64,000 bases of DNA from CAWUEZ02 sp963921355 (GTDB lineage: Bacteria; Pseudomonadota; Alphaproteobacteria; Thalassobaculales; Thalassobaculaceae), in contig OZ001190.1 of the NCBI GenBank assembly GCA_963921355.3, positions 806,001-870,000 of the forward strand, read 5' to 3'. The position numbers and the translations under genes are program-made. This document shows, one piece after another, positions 44,973 to 53,470 of the stretch (position 1 is the stretch's first letter; every line of letters starts with the position of its first letter). Below the pieces are notes generated by a model. The model saw nothing but the letters and a program-made list of their open reading frames with translations, was not told the origin of the DNA and did not search any database.

Positions 44973-46280
44973 TCAGCCCAGCACCGAGAAGCTGCTTTCC
45001 CGGTTGATCGGCCGCTTTCGGGAATAGAAGCCGACATCGATGTCGCGGCCGATATAGGGCAGGCGGAACTGCAACGGCTGGACATCGTGGTCGTTGCCGG
45101 CCTCACCATAGGCGACCAGGGCGGCCATCATCTTGCCGGCGATCGGCGCGTTCTTGAACTGGTTCCCGCTGGTGCCGCAGGCCATGTAGAAGCCGTCGAG
45201 ACTGGAGCGGTCGTAGATCGGAATCCAGTCGTCGGTGACGTCATACAGGTCGACTACGCCCTTCATGCGGCTCGGAATGCCCAGGGTCGGCAGGCGCTGG
45301 GCGTAGCGCAGGGCCTGGGTGCGCCACTGCTCGGTGAACTCCCGGTCGTAGTCGGTGTCGTCGTCGACCCAGATATGGCCGTCGCAGGGCGGGTCCTCGC
45401 TGCCGACCAGGATGTTGTTGCCATGTTCCGGGCGGCAGTAGACGGCGATGTCGCTGTCCGACAGCACGAAGCCCTGGTTCTCGAAGTCGAGCCCTTCGGG
45501 GGCCGGGACATGGACCACTTCCTGGCGCAGGGCCCGGGTCGAGATCGTCATATCGCCGGTCACGCCGGCCATCTCGTTGATCCGGGAGGAGGCCGGCCCG
45601 GCGACATTGATCACCACAGGGGCGTGCAGTTCCTCACCGCTGGCCAGTTTCACGCCGGAGGTGCGCCCGCCCGCCGTCAGGATCTCGGTCACGGTGGCGC
45701 CATAGAGGAACTCCGCACCCTTGGCGGCCGCGGCGTCTGCCAGGTTGGCGGCCGACAGGGCGGGGTCGGTCACGTAGCCGCCGTTCGGCCAGAATACCCC
45801 GCCGCGCAGGGAGCCGCCGGTCGGCTGGCCGAAGGCCGGGTCGTCGCCGCGCTTGGGCGGATGGAACAGCTGGGTGTCGTAGCCCGGCAGACGGGCGGTG
45901 ATGGTCTCCGGCGACCATTCCTCGAACGGGCAGTCGAGGGCGCGGGAGTGCTCCATGTGCCGGGCGAGGTAGCTGTTGCCCTCGGTCTTCATCACCAGGC
46001 AGCCGGTTTCGCGGAAGGTCACCAGGCCGGACTCCGGCGTCACCTCGAGGTAGTCGGTCCAGTCCCGCCAGTAGTGGTAGCCCTCCCAGGCGAAGGCGGT
46101 CCCGTCCAGGGTCGAGTAGTGCATGCGGATGATCGCGCAGGACCCGGCGGTCGAGCCGTGACCCGCCTGACCGTTGCGGTCGACGGTCAGGGTCTTCCAG
46201 CCCAGTTTCGCGAGTTCGAACGCGACGGCGGCACCGATCACACCGGCGCCGATGATGATTGCGTCTGCGGTTCTGGCCAT
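44973..46280 (-). CDS. FAD-dependent oxidoreductase (DAO/sarcosine-oxidase-like)
   Basis: 435 residues. IIIGAGVIGAAVAFELAKLGWK with DRN at the end of the second strand, GSTAGSCAIIRMHYS flavin contact, and a C-terminal YMACGTSGNQFKNAPIAGKMM. Resembles sarcosine oxidase beta/DAO proteins that oxidise N-methyl amino acids to the amine and formaldehyde. It lies in an operon with a DMGDH-like enzyme and an MttB-like methyltransferase, so an N-methylated glycine derivative is a reasonable but unproven substrate. Confidence 0.88.
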   Translation of the reverse strand: MARTADAIIIGAGVIGAAVAFELAKLGWKTLTVDRNGQAGHGSTAGSCAIIRMHYSTLDGTAFAWEGYHYWRDWTDYLEVTPESGLVTFRETGCLVMKTEGNSYLARHMEHSRALDCPFEEWSPETITARLPGYDTQLFHPPKRGDDPAFGQPTGGSLRGGVFWPNGGYVTDPALSAANLADAAAAKGAEFLYGATVTEILTAGGRTSGVKLASGEELHAPVVINVAGPASSRINEMAGVTGDMTISTRALRQEVVHVPAPEGLDFENQGFVLSDSDIAVYCRPEHGNNILVGSEDPPCDGHIWVDDDTDYDREFTEQWRTQALRYAQRLPTLGIPSRMKGVVDLYDVTDDWIPIYDRSSLDGFYMACGTSGNQFKNAPIAGKMMAALVAYGEAGNDHDVQPLQFRLPYIGRDIDVGFYSRKRPINRESSFSVLG

Positions 46281-46329
46281 GGTGCGGGATCCTTGTGATG
46301 CGGGTTGATCGGCTCAATAGGCTGCTGGT

Positions 46330-47862
46330 TCAGGAGACGGGAGGCGCGCCGCCTTCGGCCTTGCGGCGGGTGACGAAGGCGTCCAGGGCTTCGCGCACGG
46401 CCGGGTCGAGCGCTGGCGCCTCGAACTCCGCCAGCACCTGCTTCCAGATGCGGTTGGCGCGCTGGGACGCCACTTCGCCGCCGGCTTCGGTCCACTGTCC
46501 GAAGTTCCGCCAGTCGGAGACCAGCGGTTCGTAGAATGCGGTCTGGTACCGGCTCATGGTGTGGGCGGCCGAGAAGAAATGGCCGCCGGGCGCCACTTCG
46601 GCGATGGCGTCGAAACCGATGTCGTCGTCGGCGGCCGGCAGCGGCTGCAGCGCCTCGCAGATGATCTGCAACATCTCGATATCGAGGATGAACTTCTCCA
46701 TCGAGGCCGTCAGGCCGCCCTCGATCCAGCCGGCGGCATGCAGCCAGAGATGCGCACCCCCCAACACGTTGCCCCACATCGACATCAGGGTCTCGTAGGC
46801 GCCCTGTTCGTCGGCCGCGTTCGAGGCGGTGCCGACCGAGCCGCGCCACGGCACGTCGATGTGGCGCGCGAGCTGGCCGGCGCCAAACGCCCCTTTGACG
46901 AACTCGGGCGTGCCGAAGGCAGGTGATCCGGATTTCATATCGACGTTGGACGTGAAGGATCCGTAGATCACCGGCGCGCCCGGCCGCACGATCTGCGCCA
47001 GCGTCAGGCCGGACAGCGCCTCGGCATGGGCCAGGGTCAGGGCGCCGGCGACGGTCACCGGCGCCATGGCCCCGGACAGGGTGAACGGGGTGATCAGGGA
47101 CGGCTGGCCCGCCGCGGCGAAATCCATGATCCCCTGGCACATCGGAATGTCGAGCTGGCGGGGCGAGTTGGTGTTGATCACCGTGTAGCAGTAGGGACGT
47201 TCGGCGAACTGCTCGGCATCGACACCACGGGCGATCCGGATCATCTCTAAGCAGTCGTGGGTCTGACCGGCACCGCGCGCGTAGACGAAGGGCGGTTTGG
47301 TGCTGAGCGTCAACTGCGCATGGGAAACGTCCAGGTGGCGGATCTCGGTCGGTATGTCCTGCGGCTCGACATTGGGCGACAGGACGTGGATGGCGTCGAA
47401 ATGCTGCGACAGGCGCATCAGGTTCTCGGCGTCGACCAGGGTTCCCGGCCGCTTGCCGTGATCAAGGTCCGAGATGTGCGGCGGGCCGCCGACACCGACG
47501 AAGGCGATGCGGTCGCCGCCGACGGTCACATCGTGCTCCGGTATGCCGCCGCCGAACTCGATGGTTGAGGGTGCTGTGGCGATCGCCGCCTCGACCATCC
47601 CGCGATCCAGCCGCACAAGCCCTTCGCTGTCGACCGAGGCGCCGGCGGCGCGGAAACGCTCGCGGGCCTCGTCGTTCAGAACCTTGATCCCCAGCTCCTC
47701 GAGCACGCGGAGTGCTGTGTCGTGCATCGCCGCCACCCGGTCCTCAGTGAACGCCGGCTGGCGGATGAACCGGTTCGTCAACTGGCGGTAAGCCGCGCTG
47801 CGGGCCGGCCGCGGCGCGGTCTCTTCAGCTCCCCGTCGCCTTCGTCGTACTCGTTCGGACAC
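46330..47862 (-). CDS. Trimethylamine methyltransferase (MttB) family protein, non-pyrrolysine type
   Basis: 510 residues. FVGVGGPPHISDLDHGKRPG, SLITPFTLSGAMAPVTVAGALTLAHAEALSGL and PGAPVIYGSFTSNVDMKSGSPAFGTPE are MttB-family blocks. The frame has no internal TAG, so it belongs to the non-Pyl branch that includes glycine betaine:corrinoid methyltransferases. The start is GTG 47862 with GGGAGGAG before it, 10 bp after the DMGDH-like stop. No corrinoid protein or reactivase gene is visible in the operon, so the methyl acceptor is either encoded elsewhere or the reaction differs. Confidence 0.88.
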   Translation of the reverse strand: MSERVRRRRRGAEETAPRPARSAAYRQLTNRFIRQPAFTEDRVAAMHDTALRVLEELGIKVLNDEARERFRAAGASVDSEGLVRLDRGMVEAAIATAPSTIEFGGGIPEHDVTVGGDRIAFVGVGGPPHISDLDHGKRPGTLVDAENLMRLSQHFDAIHVLSPNVEPQDIPTEIRHLDVSHAQLTLSTKPPFVYARGAGQTHDCLEMIRIARGVDAEQFAERPYCYTVINTNSPRQLDIPMCQGIMDFAAAGQPSLITPFTLSGAMAPVTVAGALTLAHAEALSGLTLAQIVRPGAPVIYGSFTSNVDMKSGSPAFGTPEFVKGAFGAGQLARHIDVPWRGSVGTASNAADEQGAYETLMSMWGNVLGGAHLWLHAAGWIEGGLTASMEKFILDIEMLQIICEALQPLPAADDDIGFDAIAEVAPGGHFFSAAHTMSRYQTAFYEPLVSDWRNFGQWTEAGGEVASQRANRIWKQVLAEFEAPALDPAVREALDAFVTRRKAEGGAPPVS

Positions 47863-47872
47863 CGTCTCCTCC

Positions 47873-50293
47873 CTAGTTTCGCAATCGCGCGCCGCTCGGG
47901 TCGTGGGGCGAGTCGGCGATCACCATCGCCGCGCGTTTGACACCGACCACATGGACGTCGACGGCGGTGCCGACCGCCGCCACGTCCGGCGCGACCAGCG
48001 CCATGGCCAGGCTCTTGCCCACCGTGTGGCCGTAACCGCCCGAGGTGATGAAACCGACCCGGCGGTCGCCGACCCAGATCGGCTCGAACCCGCCGGCCTC
48101 GGCATCCTCGGCCTGGATGTCCAGGGTCACCAGCCGCTGCGGCGCCGACCCGGTCTCCTTCTCCTTGAGCGCGGCGTCGCGGCCGACGAAATAGCCCTTA
48201 TCGAAGGCGATCCAGCGGTCGAGCCCGGTCATGCCGGGCGTGTAGCCCTGGGTGAATTCCTTCGACCAGATACCGTAGCTCTTCTCCAGCCGCAGCGAAT
48301 TGGCGGCATAACCACCGACATCCCTGAGCCCGAGATCGCGCCCGACCTCGACCAGGGCGTCGCGCAGCATCCGGTGTTCGGCGGCGGGGACGTTGATCTC
48401 GTAGCCGAGTTCGCCGAGTACCGAGAGCCGTCCGACTTTGGCCCGCACCAGGCCGACATCCATCTCCCGGCAGGCCATGAATCGGAAGTCCTCATGGGCC
48501 AGCGAGTCGGTGCCGATCAGCGGCTCGAGGATGGCGCGGGCGTTCGGCCCCGAGACCAGCCAGCCGGTCCAGGCGTCGGAGATGTCCCGCACGCTGATGT
48601 CGCTGTCGATCTGGCTCTCGAACCAGCGCATGTGCCATTGGCGCAGGTAGTAGGACCCCATGATCCAGAAGGTTTCGCCGTCCCAGTTGAAGACGGTGAG
48701 GTCGCCCATCAACCGCCCCTTGGGCGACAGCATCGGGGCGAGGCGGGCCCGGCCCACGCTCGGCAGGCGCGAGGCCAACAGCCGGCCGAGCCAGCGCTGC
48801 GCACCCGGTCCGGTGACCTCGTAGCGCGAGTACCCGGTGGTATCGAGCAGGGCGGCGGCCTCGCGGGTCGCCTTGCACTCGCCGGCCACGACCTCGAAGG
48901 CGTTTGAGCGTTTGAGAGTCGGGGTCTCCTCGAAGTTAGGGCTCGGTGCGAAGAAGATCGGTGTCTCCAGCCCCCAGTTCAGGCCGAACCGCGCGCCGGC
49001 GGCGGCATGGGCATCGTGGCTCGGCGATACGCGCAGGGGCCGACCGGCCGGCAACTGCTCGTTCGGGTAGGCCATGACGAAGCGCCGGGAATAGAACTGC
49101 CCGGTGGTCTCGCGCAGGTACCGCCGATTCAAGGCAAACCGCCCGAACCGGGCGATGTCCATGCCGAACACGTCCTCTTCCGGCTCACCGTGAATCATCC
49201 ATTCGGCCAGCGACTTGCCGACCCCGCCGCCCTGGCTGAACCCGGCCATCACCCCGCAGGCGAGCCAGTAATTCGGCACGCCCGGCACCGGGCCGACCAG
49301 CGGGTTGCCGTCGGGCGCGAAGGTGAAGGCGCCGTTCACCCAGCGCCGGATGCCGACATCGTTCAGGCAGGGGTAACGTTCGAACCCCTTGGCCAGCTCG
49401 GGGGAGATCCGGTCGATGTCCTCCGGGATCAGATCCATCCCGTAGTCCCAGGGGGCCCCTTCCATGTTCCAGTGCTTGGGCGTCAGCTCGTAGACCCCGA
49501 GCAGCAGGCCGCCGCGCTCCTGGCGGGAATAGGTGAAGCCCTCGAGGTCGGTGAGCATGCACATCTCGCGCTCGCGACCCTCGAGCTCGGCGATCGGCTC
49601 GGTGACCAGGTAGTGGTGCTCCATCGGGGTGACCGGCAGGTCGATGCCGGCCATCAGGCCGACCTGTTTGGCCCACAGGCCGGCGGCGTTCACGACGTGC
49701 TCGGCGACAATGGTGCCCTGCTCGGTGACCAGGTCCCAGCCGCCCTCGGGGCGCGGATGCAGTTCGATCACCCTATTGCGCAGGATGACGTCGGCCCCGC
49801 GTTTCTTGGCGGCGCCGGCATAGGCGTGGGTGGTGCCGTAGGGGTCGAGATGACCCTCGTTCGGGTCGTACAGCCCGCCGATGACGTCGCTGACATCGGC
49901 GATCGGGTTGAGCTCACGGATCTCGTCGGGTGTCAGCAGGCGCGCGTCCTCGATGCCCATGGTCTGGAAGATCGCCCAGGCGGCCTGCAGCCACTCCCAG
50001 CGCTCGGGGGCCGAGGCGATGCTGACCCCGCCGGTCATGTGCACGCCGACATCCTGGCCGCTCTCCTCCTGGATCTCCTTGTACAGGTTGATCGTGTAGG
50101 CCTGCAGGGCGGCGATGTTGGGATCGGCGTTCAGCGGATGGAAGCCGGCGGCGGCATGCCAGGTCGAGCCTGCGGTCAGTTCCGAACGCTCGATCAGCGC
50201 GATGTCGGTCCAGCCGAACTTGGTCAGGTGGTACAGCACGCTGGCGCCGACGACGCCGCCTCCGATGACCATCGCACGGTAATGGGACTTCAT
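47873..50293 (-). CDS. Dimethylglycine dehydrogenase-like FAD/aminomethyltransferase fusion protein
   Basis: 806 residues. The first ~400 form a DAO-type FAD domain: MVIGGGVVGASVLYHLTKFG, GSTWHAAAGFHPLNADP (family site for covalent FAD attachment, His in WHAAAG) and a C-terminal GVMAGFSQGGGVGKSLAEW. Then come the FAO and GcvT-like folate-binding domains (LLDTTGYSRYEVTGPGAQRWL, WTGWLVSGPNARAIL, ELGYEINVPA, GYTPGMTGLDRWIAFDKGYF). Such fusions remove an N-methyl group and pass it to tetrahydrofolate. First gene of the operon. Confidence 0.92.
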   Translation of the reverse strand: MKSHYRAMVIGGGVVGASVLYHLTKFGWTDIALIERSELTAGSTWHAAAGFHPLNADPNIAALQAYTINLYKEIQEESGQDVGVHMTGGVSIASAPERWEWLQAAWAIFQTMGIEDARLLTPDEIRELNPIADVSDVIGGLYDPNEGHLDPYGTTHAYAGAAKKRGADVILRNRVIELHPRPEGGWDLVTEQGTIVAEHVVNAAGLWAKQVGLMAGIDLPVTPMEHHYLVTEPIAELEGREREMCMLTDLEGFTYSRQERGGLLLGVYELTPKHWNMEGAPWDYGMDLIPEDIDRISPELAKGFERYPCLNDVGIRRWVNGAFTFAPDGNPLVGPVPGVPNYWLACGVMAGFSQGGGVGKSLAEWMIHGEPEEDVFGMDIARFGRFALNRRYLRETTGQFYSRRFVMAYPNEQLPAGRPLRVSPSHDAHAAAGARFGLNWGLETPIFFAPSPNFEETPTLKRSNAFEVVAGECKATREAAALLDTTGYSRYEVTGPGAQRWLGRLLASRLPSVGRARLAPMLSPKGRLMGDLTVFNWDGETFWIMGSYYLRQWHMRWFESQIDSDISVRDISDAWTGWLVSGPNARAILEPLIGTDSLAHEDFRFMACREMDVGLVRAKVGRLSVLGELGYEINVPAAEHRMLRDALVEVGRDLGLRDVGGYAANSLRLEKSYGIWSKEFTQGYTPGMTGLDRWIAFDKGYFVGRDAALKEKETGSAPQRLVTLDIQAEDAEAGGFEPIWVGDRRVGFITSGGYGHTVGKSLAMALVAPDVAAVGTAVDVHVVGVKRAAMVIADSPHDPSGARLRN

Positions 50294-50449
50294 CCCGACC
50301 TCCCCGATCGCGCGCTCGGGGGAACGCTATGACAAGTTTCCGGCGATATCTAGACAGAAGTGTCCAAAGCGGCGAGGGGGCCTGGAGATCCACCTGAGGC
50401 GCTGGCACAGTCGAGGGGTTACGCGTGGCGGTTGTTGCGAGAGGTGCGG

Positions 50450-50690
50450 GTGCTTGAACTCTGGGTACCTATCATCGTCATTGCCTTGCTCGTCGGGGGC
50501 GGCCCATCTCCTGTTTCTGGGTGGCACTCTGGCCCACTCGCGAGACGACCTGCCACCATTGACAGCCAGCGCCTCGGTGGTGCCGGGCCTCCGCGCCTAC
50601 CTGGCCGTCGCGTTTGTGGTGACCGCCGCGACCCAAATGATCCTGTTCTCGCTCGCCTGGTGCGCGCATCGACTGGTCGCCCCTGCCTGA
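50450..50690 (+). pseudogene. Frameshifted, truncated copy of a small membrane-protein gene
   Basis: GTG 50450 opens VLELWVPIIVIALLVGGG, then the frame is lost near 50497; the next frame continues AHLLFLGGTLAHSRDDLPPL and then ASVVPGLRAYLAVAFVVTA to a stop at 50690. Together they match residues 1-70 of the intact gene at 51946 (FWFPIIVIALLVGGAVHLMF..., then LGGTLARSRDDLPPLKAS). Aligned DNA shows two bases missing relative to the intact copy, then divergence after SLAW, where the intact protein continues for about 90 residues. A decayed duplicate of the gene 1.5 kb away. Confidence 0.8.
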
Positions 50691-50723
50691 CGGCCTCTCG
50701 GCCGCCGGAGCGGCTTGCTCAAG

Positions 50724-51473
50724 CTACAGGGCTTTGGGCGCCCGATCGAACATCCGCTCTACCTCGAGAGGATCGCCCGCGTACTCCTCGATCATCTCGG
50801 TCCGACTGATCAGCGAGATGTACTCGCGGTCGTGCCGTGGGCCCCAGTCCGGCTTCACCGTGAAGCTGTCGAAGGTGCGCCGGTAGCCGTAGCGCCGGAT
50901 CTGAAAGCTCCGCTCAAAGAGCGCGTCGGCGACGGATCCGAAGTTCCAGTCCTGGCCCCACTCGCGCAACGACATCGCCCGGATCAGCCGCACCAACCGC
51001 GTGCCGATCCCGCGGCCCGTCCAGGCCCTGTCGACCGTCAGGCCGCCATGGGTCGCGAGCCGGCCCACCGCCTCGTCGGCGATCGGCGCCCAGTCGGTCT
51101 CGACGGGGGCAGGACGCTCGCGGGCCGCGCGCGCCTGGTCCCAGATCCGACGTGTCCGGAACAGCCCCGTGAGGCTCGCGTCGTCGAAATACCGGGTCGC
51201 CACACAGGCGATCTCGGTGCCGTCATTCGTCGCGATCGCCAGCCAGAAACCGGTCCCCGGCGGCACAATGCTGGTGCGCGGATGGAAGGCCGGATTGACG
51301 TAGTCGTTCTCGCGCCAGCCGAGCTGAAGACGGCGCTGGGTGAAGGTCCGCAGATCACTCGACCGAACGGCGCGCAGATCGCGCTCGGCGAACCACAGCC
51401 GATAGTGCGTGACGTGGCGATCGATGGCCGCCAGGTCGGCCGGGGTCAGCATGGAGTTCGGGCCGTCGGGCAT
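50724..51473 (-). CDS. GNAT-fold acyltransferase-like protein, paralogue of the gene at 13309
   Basis: 249 residues. Motif A-like loop TGRGIGTRLVRLIRAMS, preceded by LATHGGLTVDRAW and followed by WNFGSVADALFERSFQIRRYGYRRTFDSFTVKPDWGP. Order and wording match the protein at 13309-14010 (see there), with the acyl-CoA loop better preserved here. No regulator or TGGGTnCCA dyad accompanies this copy. ATG 51473 has GGAG nine bases upstream. It lies between the decayed membrane-protein gene and two intact relatives. Confidence 0.72.
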   Translation of the reverse strand: MPDGPNSMLTPADLAAIDRHVTHYRLWFAERDLRAVRSSDLRTFTQRRLQLGWRENDYVNPAFHPRTSIVPPGTGFWLAIATNDGTEIACVATRYFDDASLTGLFRTRRIWDQARAARERPAPVETDWAPIADEAVGRLATHGGLTVDRAWTGRGIGTRLVRLIRAMSLREWGQDWNFGSVADALFERSFQIRRYGYRRTFDSFTVKPDWGPRHDREYISLISRTEMIEEYAGDPLEVERMFDRAPKAL

Positions 51474-51578
51474 CGCGGGGCGCTCCAGTTCTGTCCGAAA
51501 CCGCGCGAGCGATTTCAGGCGAGCGCAACCTTAACGAAGTGTGCGGTCCAAGCGAACGACTGTTTGTTCGGTGCCGGG

Positions 51579-51923
51579 ATGGCGGGCATAGTCGCCGTCA
51601 TGGACGACCCGCGACCCGTCGATACCAGCCCCGGGATCTGGCTGTACGCGCTCGTGACGATCCCCATAGGCATCGTCGCGTGGACCCTCGCCGTGCAGAT
51701 CTACCTACGTCTCGCGTGTGACGAGTACGGGTTTCCGATTGCCGTCACCTTCCTGGGTCCCGTGTGGCTCGCCGCGTGGGTCCTCGGTTTCTTCGTCGCA
51801 GCTGCCGAGCCGCGATGGATGATCAGGTGCGGCAACGGAACCCGAGGGTTCATCGCCCGCAGTTCCGTGCTCGCCGGCGCGCTCGGAATTTCGTTCCTGC
51901 TTCTTACTCTGGCGGTGTGCTGA
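51579..51923 (+). CDS. Small membrane protein, related to the gene at 51946
   Basis: 114 residues (107 if ATG 51600 is used) with three hydrophobic helices: WLYALVTIPIGIVAWTLAVQIY, PIAVTFLGPVWLAAWVLGFFVAAA and SSVLAGALGISFLLLTLAVC. Its latter part aligns with the C-terminal half of the protein at 51946 (CDE.GF, GF..A, C/G-NGTRG, RS.L...LGI.F). Function unknown. Weak ribosome-binding signals for either start. Confidence 0.6.
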   Translation: MAGIVAVMDDPRPVDTSPGIWLYALVTIPIGIVAWTLAVQIYLRLACDEYGFPIAVTFLGPVWLAAWVLGFFVAAAEPRWMIRCGNGTRGFIARSSVLAGALGISFLLLTLAVC

Positions 51924-51945
51924 ACGGCGTGAGGCAAACACGTTG

Positions 51946-52422
51946 ATGCAGTTCTGGTTCCCCATCATCGTCATTGCCCTCCTCGTCGGAGGGGCAGTCC
52001 ATCTCATGTTTCTCGGTGGCACTCTGGCCCGCTCGCGAGACGACCTGCCACCGTTGAAAGCCAGCACCCCGGTGGTGCCGGCCCTGCTCGCCTATCTAGC
52101 CGTCGGGGTCGTCGTAACCGCCGTCACCTACATGACCCTGTATTCGCTTGCCTGGCGCGCGCCATGGTTCGGTATCGGCGACGCGGTTGAACCCGTGTTT
52201 CGCTGCGACGACATCGGGTTCGCATTCGCTATCACCATCTACGGTGCCGGGTATCTGGTCCTGTCGCTCCTGGGCTTTCTCTGGGCGCGAATCGACTGGC
52301 CGCTGCTCGTCTGGCTTGGACACGGATACCGGGGCCTGAGCCTGCGAAGCCTGTTGCTGACGAGTCTGCTCGGTATCGCATTCAACTGGTTGATTCTGAG
52401 CGGCACCTGTCGAGTGGTGTGA
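51946..52422 (+). CDS. Small four-helix membrane protein, intact member of a local family
   Basis: 158 residues with hydrophobic segments FWFPIIVIALLVGGAVHLMF, VVPALLAYLAVGVVVTAVTY, IGFAFAITIYGAGYLVLSLLG and LLLTSLLGIAFNWLILSG, and a charged loop ARSRDDLPPLKAS. ATG 51946, preceded by an in-frame TTG. Not recognised. It is the intact version of the decayed copy at 50450 and a relative of the gene just upstream, which ends 22 bp before it. Confidence 0.65.
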   Translation: MQFWFPIIVIALLVGGAVHLMFLGGTLARSRDDLPPLKASTPVVPALLAYLAVGVVVTAVTYMTLYSLAWRAPWFGIGDAVEPVFRCDDIGFAFAITIYGAGYLVLSLLGFLWARIDWPLLVWLGHGYRGLSLRSLLLTSLLGIAFNWLILSGTCRVV

Positions 52423-52504
52423 GCCGCAAGGGCCAAGCGCTGACGCGCCGGCGCGTCAGTTTCTGCTGCGTCGACCCATTTCGCTGACGCTTAGATCCCT
52501 CGGC

Positions 52505-53470
52505 CTAAACGGATGTGTCCAAAGCGGCGAGGGGGGCGTGCGCCAGGCCGACCAGACCCGGATAGGGGTGGGTGATCAGGTGGGTTGGCATCGCGTCGCA
52601 ATGGCCGGAGAACCGGCCCTTGTCGATGAACCGCGCGCGGAACCGCTCGGCATCGAACAGCGCCCCGAGCCGGGGCACGATGCCGCCGCCGATGAACACG
52701 CCGCCGTCGGCGTCGAAAACCAGGGCGACGTCGCTCGCCACGGTGGCCAGGAAATCGGTGAACAGGCCGACAGTGTCGGCGCAGAGCGGATCGTCGACCG
52801 CCTGTGTCGTCACCGCATCGGCCGCGAGCTCCGTCGTCGGCTGGCCGCGGACCGTGCACAGGGCCTGATGCAGGTCGCAGAGCCCTTGGCCGGACAGCAC
52901 CCGTTCCGCCGACACGTGGTCGTAGCGCCGGCGCAGGACCGCGAGGACTTCGGACTCGAGATCGGTGCGCGCGCCGAGGGTGGCGTGCCCGCCTTCACCG
53001 GGCACCGCCCGCCAGCCCGCCCCCTTCGGCAAAAGCCCGGCGACGCCGAGCCCGGTGCCGGGGCCGACCACCGCCATCGGTGCCTTGCGCCGGGGTCGGT
53101 CCGGCCCGACCGAAACCCGATCGGCCTAGCTCAGATACGGCAGCGACATGGCGAGGGCCGCGAAGTCGTTGACCACCTCCAGGCTCTCGAAACCGAAGCG
53201 GTGCTTGATATCGGCAACGGGCGTCGACCAGGGCCGGTTGGTGAAGACAATGGTCTTGCCGTCCTGCGGCCCGGCGACCGCGAAGATCGCGCGGCGGGGT
53301 ATATGGCCGGGGGCGTGGCGCTCAAGATACGCCGCGACGGCTGCAGGCAGGTCGGTGAAGGCGTCGGCGTCGAGATCGGCTTCCTGGTCGGCCGATCCAT
53401 CGGTGGACAGGGCGAATCGCAGGGAAGTGCCGCCGAGGTCGGCGATCAGGGTCGGTGCTGGGGTCATCAA
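52505..53470 (-). pseudogene. glk: Glucokinase gene interrupted by an in-frame amber stop
   Basis: The frame starts LIADLGGTSLRFALSTDG, reaches VVNDFAALAMSLPYLS at codon 114 and stops at TAG 53126-53128. The same frame continues ADRVSVGPDRPRRKAPMAVV, then GPGTGLGVAGLLP, GEGGHATLGAR, SGQGLCDLHQAL and VFIGGGIVPRLG to the end at 52505, a complete ROK-unrelated Glk C-terminal domain. Glk proteins commonly have Glu after SLPxL(S/T), so GAG to TAG is the simplest change. Length with the stop read through, 321 residues, is normal. The start overlaps the hydrolase stop (ATGA). Confidence 0.88.

Noticed and set aside
53126..53128. Amber codon in glk as a pyrrolysine codon
   Set aside because: An MttB-like gene is present but has no internal TAG, no pyl genes are visible, and glucokinases are not known to use pyrrolysine. 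A nonsense mutation is simpler.
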